DNA of 64,000 bases from JAAXHF01 sp965242605 (GTDB taxonomy: Bacteria > Desulfobacterota > Binatia > Bin18). A program made the position numbers and the translations under genes. Below, in pieces: positions 60,768 to 64,000 of this stretch. The notes beneath the pieces are model-generated. The model made no database searches. It worked only from the letters and a program-made list of their open reading frames with translations, and was not told the DNA's origin. Within the stretch, counting starts at the first letter, position 1, and every line of letters begins with the position of its first letter. The DNA lies in NCBI GenBank assembly GCA_965242605.1, contig CBDESS010000001.1:558001-622000 (forward strand), given 5' to 3'.

Positions 60768-62303
60768 CTAGGGCTGGCGTCGCCAGGCTAACACCGGATG
60801 CCGCGCCGCTCGGGTTTCATCGAGGCGACCCACCGGCGTTGTGGTCGGCGCGGCTTTGAGTCGCTCCGGCTCGTCCTGGGCCTCCCGGGCAATGGCCAGG
60901 AGCGCGTCGGCAAAAGCGTCAAGCGTCTCTTTGGTCTCGGTTTCGGTCGGCTCCACCATCAGCGCCCCGCTCACAACCAGCGGAAAATAGATCGTCGGAG
61001 TGTAAAACCCGTGATCGAGCAGACGCTTGGCGATATCCAGGGTCTTGACCCCGGTCTGCTGAAAGGCATGGTCGGAAAACACACACTCGTGCAGACACGG
61101 GGAGGGCGAGGCCGACTGATAGGCAGATTCCAGGCGTTTTCGCAAATAGTTAGCGTTCAGGACGGCCATCCGGGTGGCCCGGCTGAGCCCGTTGCCGCCC
61201 ATAGCCAGGATGTAGGCGTAGGCGCGGACCAGGATGCCGAAATTCCCAAAAAAGGACCGCACGCGGCCAATGGAACGCGGAAAATCCTCACTCCAGCGGT
61301 ACGTTGGCCCATCGGCCACCACGCGCGGGAGCGGCAGATACGGTTCAAGGAGCTTTTTGACCCCGACCGGACCCGCCCCCGGCCCGCCCCCGCCGTGCGG
61401 AGTCGAAAACGTCTTGTGCAGATTAAACTGAATGACATCCGCGCCCATGTGACCCGGTTTTGCCACGCCCATCAGCGCATTAAGATTTGCCCCGTCCATA
61501 TAGACCAGGGCCCCCCGGGCGTGAGCAATCTCGGCAATCTGGACAATCTCCCCCTCAAACAGCCCCAGGGTGTTGGGATTGGTGACCATCAGGGCAGCAA
61601 CTTCGCTATCCACATAGTGGCTGACGGTGGCCGCTTCGAGCGTGCCGTCCGGTCCGGCCGGGATCTCGGCCACCGCGTAACCACACAGCGCGGCAGAGGC
61701 CGGGTTGGTGCCGTGGGCGCTGCCCGGAATGAGCACTGTTTTGCGGGGCCGGCCCTGCTCAACATGGTAGGCCCGAATGAGCTTCATGCCGGTCAGCTCA
61801 CCCTGGGCCCCGGCCGCGGGCTGGAGGCTGACCGCGTCCATGCCGCTGATTTCGGCCAGGCTGTGCTCAAGACGGGCGACGAGCTCCAGTGCGCCCTGGG
61901 CATATTCGACCGGCATGAGCGGATGGAGCTGGGCAAAGCCCGGCAGGCGGGCGACCACCTCATTGACCAGCGGATTATACTTCATGGTACAGGAGCCGAG
62001 CGGGTACAGGGTGGTCGCCGCACTGAAATTCCACTGCGAGAGTCGGGTAAAATGGCGGACCACTTCCCCCTCACTGACCTCGGGAAAATTCTCAAGGTCC
62101 GCCCGACACAGCTCGGGCGGCAAATCCTGCACACTGTCGCGGACCGGAATATCGTCCAGGGGCAGAGAATAGCCGATGCGCCCAGGCGAGCCACGCTCGA
62201 CAATCAGCGGCTCGGCCAGACCAGACCGCTTGGGCGGCCCGGAGGCAGGCGGACCTGGAACCGGCGGGCTTGGGCTACGCGGCGGCTCTGAGCGTTTTTC
62301 CAT
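60768..62303 (-). CDS. gcvPB: GcvPB, glycine decarboxylase subunit 2
   Basis: 511 residues, the C-terminal half of the split P-protein. The PLP lysine is in QFNLHKTFSTPHGGGGPG, with TMKYNP and GAHGTN-like GSAHGTNPAS also visible. It decarboxylates glycine and passes the aminomethyl group to GcvH. The N-terminal Pro-rich extension (RSPSPPVPGPPASG) is unusual. ATG 62303 is used; TTG 62324 lies 3 bases past gcvPA. Confidence 0.94.
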   Translation of the reverse strand: MEKRSEPPRSPSPPVPGPPASGPPKRSGLAEPLIVERGSPGRIGYSLPLDDIPVRDSVQDLPPELCRADLENFPEVSEGEVVRHFTRLSQWNFSAATTLYPLGSCTMKYNPLVNEVVARLPGFAQLHPLMPVEYAQGALELVARLEHSLAEISGMDAVSLQPAAGAQGELTGMKLIRAYHVEQGRPRKTVLIPGSAHGTNPASAALCGYAVAEIPAGPDGTLEAATVSHYVDSEVAALMVTNPNTLGLFEGEIVQIAEIAHARGALVYMDGANLNALMGVAKPGHMGADVIQFNLHKTFSTPHGGGGPGAGPVGVKKLLEPYLPLPRVVADGPTYRWSEDFPRSIGRVRSFFGNFGILVRAYAYILAMGGNGLSRATRMAVLNANYLRKRLESAYQSASPSPCLHECVFSDHAFQQTGVKTLDIAKRLLDHGFYTPTIYFPLVVSGALMVEPTETETKETLDAFADALLAIAREAQDEPERLKAAPTTTPVGRLDETRAARHPVLAWRRQP

Positions 62304-62327
62304 AGCGGTCCCCGTCTGTTGCAACGC

Positions 62328-63677
62328 CTAGGTGCCAGCCCCGAGTCTGTGGGCCAGCCGCTCAATGTCGGCGCGTGGATGTGTTTCGGTCACACACACC
62401 AGGACACAGTCGGACAGCTCCGGATACCACCCGGCCAGCGGCAGACCGGCAACCACACCCTCGGCCTTGAGACGCCGCCAGACGGCTTGGGCGTTTGGCA
62501 CACGCAGGACAAACTCGTTAAAAAACGGTGCCGAAAAACGCGCCTGACACGCGCTGTGGCGGGTCAGACGCTCTTGGGCATAATGGCTCCTGGTGACGTT
62601 GTGTTGGGCCAACTCGCGCAGCCCCCGACGGCCCATCAGGCACAGAAAGACGGTCACGGCCAGGGCGCACAAGCCCTGGTTGGTACAGATATTTGATGTC
62701 GCCCGCTCGCGGCGGATGTGTTGTTCACGGGTCGCCAGGGTCAGGACAAAGCCGCGTCGTCCGTCCCGGTCGAGCGTCTGGCCAACCAGCCGCCCGGGCA
62801 TAGTGCGCAGGTATTGCTGGCGGCAGGCAAACAGGCCGATCCCCGGCCCGCCATAACTCATCGGAATCCCCAGGCTCTGCCCCTCGGCCACCGCAATATC
62901 CGCTCCGAGTTCACCCGGTGACTTGAGCAGCCCCAGGGCCAGCGATTCGGCTGTCGCGCTGATGACCAGACCACCGCACCGATGGACCGCCCTGCTGACA
63001 GCCCCGACATCCTCAACAATGCCAAACACGTTCGGATAGCCGATGACCGCCCCGATCACGCTGTCATCCAACTGGTGCTGCAACGCCGCGCGGTCCACCC
63101 GCCCGTCTTCGGCCCACGGCAGCTCATCCAACTGAACGCCGGGGAAACCGCTCACATAGGTCTGCATGACCTGCCGGTACTGGGGATGGAGGGCTCTTGA
63201 GACCAGCACTTTTGAGCGCGTGGGCAGGATGCGTTTGGCCATTAAGACCGCCTCGGCGGCAGCCGAAGCCCCATCGTACATACTGGCATTGGCGACATCC
63301 AAACCGAACAGGGCCGCAATCAGGGACTGGAACTCGAACACGGCTTGCAGCGTTCCCTGGCTGACCTCGGGCTGATATGGGGTGTAGGCGGTCGCAAACT
63401 CTCCCCGCCCGATGAGGTGGTCAACCACGACCGGGACGCCGTGGGGGTAGGCACCGGCACCCAGAAAAACCGCGCCCGCGGGATCGCTCAGGTTCTGGCC
63501 GGCCAGCTCGGTCAAACGGCCCCGCAGGTCGGCCTCAGACAGCCCCGGCGGGAGATCGATGTGCGCCTCGGCTCGCAGAGCGGGCGGCAGGTGGGCAAAC
63601 AGCGCATCAACGGACCGGAGCCCGAGGACCGCCAGCATGGACTCGATATCGTGCTCAGTGTGAGGGATGTAGCGCAC
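62328..63677 (-). CDS. gcvPA: GcvPA, glycine decarboxylase subunit 1
   Basis: 449 residues, the N-terminal half of the split P-protein. Family marks are FLGAGAYPHGVPVVVDHL, AYTPYQPEVSQGTLQAVFEFQ, MYDGASAAAEA and REQHIRRERATSNICTNQGL. GTG 63677 has GGGAGG upstream. Located between gcvH and gcvPB in one minus-strand operon. Confidence 0.94.
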   Translation of the reverse strand: MRYIPHTEHDIESMLAVLGLRSVDALFAHLPPALRAEAHIDLPPGLSEADLRGRLTELAGQNLSDPAGAVFLGAGAYPHGVPVVVDHLIGRGEFATAYTPYQPEVSQGTLQAVFEFQSLIAALFGLDVANASMYDGASAAAEAVLMAKRILPTRSKVLVSRALHPQYRQVMQTYVSGFPGVQLDELPWAEDGRVDRAALQHQLDDSVIGAVIGYPNVFGIVEDVGAVSRAVHRCGGLVISATAESLALGLLKSPGELGADIAVAEGQSLGIPMSYGGPGIGLFACRQQYLRTMPGRLVGQTLDRDGRRGFVLTLATREQHIRRERATSNICTNQGLCALAVTVFLCLMGRRGLRELAQHNVTRSHYAQERLTRHSACQARFSAPFFNEFVLRVPNAQAVWRRLKAEGVVAGLPLAGWYPELSDCVLVCVTETHPRADIERLAHRLGAGT

Positions 63678-63690
63678 GCCGGCGGCCTCC

Positions 63691-64000
63691 CTAGTCTTCC
63701 TGGTCGGCCTGCTCCTGTTCGACAAACACGAGGTATTCCTCGGCGTCCATCAGGTCTTCGAGCTCATCCGGCTCACCGATTTGAATCCCGATCATCCAGG
63801 CATCGCCGTAGGGGTCATCGTTGACCATTTCCGGACTGCCGGGCAGGTCGCTATTGACCTCAACCACAGTTCCGCTCACCGGTGAAAAAATATCGGAGAC
63901 CGCTTTGACCGACTCGATCACCCCAAACGGCTCTTCCTTCGCCACTGCCGCCCCAAGCTCGGGCAGCTCAACATACACGACATCGCCGAGTTGGTCCTGG
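63691..64000 (-). CDS. gcvH: GcvH, glycine cleavage H protein (partial, 5' end off window)
   Basis: 103 residues are visible to the right edge. The lipoylated lysine is in GVIESVKAVSDIFSP, followed by GTVVEVN and the C-terminal MDAEEYLVFVEQE. It carries the aminomethyl group between P- and T-proteins. The N-terminus (including most of the first strand) is beyond the window. gcvPA follows 13 bases downstream. Confidence 0.95.
   Translation of the reverse strand, partial: QDQLGDVVYVELPELGAAVAKEEPFGVIESVKAVSDIFSPVSGTVVEVNSDLPGSPEMVNDDPYGDAWMIGIQIGEPDELEDLMDAEEYLVFVEQEQADQED

Noticed and set aside
60798..62291. Long plus-strand open frame antisense to gcvPB
   Set aside because: Length comes from high GC; the sequence is basic, low-complexity and has no family match, while gcvPB on the other strand is unmistakable.
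1..64000. CRISPR arrays, rRNA, tRNA, intact insertion sequences
   Set aside because: No regularly spaced repeats, conserved RNA sequences, transposase motifs with terminal inverted repeats or target duplications were seen on reading both strands.

Overview
The window is one stretch of a GC-rich bacterial chromosome, densely coding on both strands. It carries no rRNA, tRNA, CRISPR array or intact insertion sequence that I can see. The gene mix points to an uncultured lineage near Desulfobacterota, Binatota or Tectomicrobia: ergothioneine genes, flavin/F420-type luciferase-like monooxygenases, TIM-barrel amidohydrolases, split glycine decarboxylase, a KorAB ferredoxin oxidoreductase and a full ISC-type chaperone set. 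That placement is an inference from gene content; no rRNA is present to confirm it.

Layout. 1-5500: a serine beta-lactamase-like hydrolase running off the left edge, a poorly coding 0.9 kb stretch, then amidohydrolase, LLM monooxygenase and D-aminoacylase genes. 5623-11008 (minus): an ergothioneine operon (ATP-grasp ligase, egtC, egtB, egtD) ending in an asparaginase. 11177-14795: a GST, then a small accessory island with a broken HNH nuclease, small proteins and an operon joining a Cys-rich peptide, a short HipA-type kinase and a HipS-like/HIRAN protein. 14939-17441: PP-loop ATPase, coiled-coil membrane protein, ElyC-type protein and a lipoprotein. 17590-27188 (plus): argB-argD-argF, a truncated DNA methyltransferase on the other strand, then argG-argH, a lipoprotein, and dapF-dapA-dapB.

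27230-30222 holds an enoyl-CoA hydratase, an APH-fold kinase and a TauD-type dioxygenase. 30320-40331 is a defence island: a Panacea-domain antitoxin with its putative toxin, a large GHKL ATPase, and an SspABCD-type DNA phosphorothioation module (sspD, sspC, sspB minus; sspA divergent). 40383-45524 holds a second LLM enzyme, a DOPA-dioxygenase-like protein, zinc-ribbon proteins, and a TPR protein coupled to a CbbQ/NorQ-type AAA ATPase. 45589-53285 (minus) holds a uracil-DNA glycosylase gene broken by one in-frame TGA, pepA, two small proteins, korB-korA and sppA. 53329-58133 (minus) is an ISC operon (iscS-iscA-hscB-hscA-iscX plus one unknown) that lacks iscU. 58226-64000 (minus) holds uvrA and gcvH-gcvPA-gcvPB, with gcvH cut by the right edge.

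Three loci look least described. One is the HipA-kinase/HipS-HIRAN operon. The second is the GHKL ATPase sitting where a phosphorothioate-dependent restriction effector is expected. The third is the ATP-grasp enzyme that takes the place of EgtA in the ergothioneine operon.
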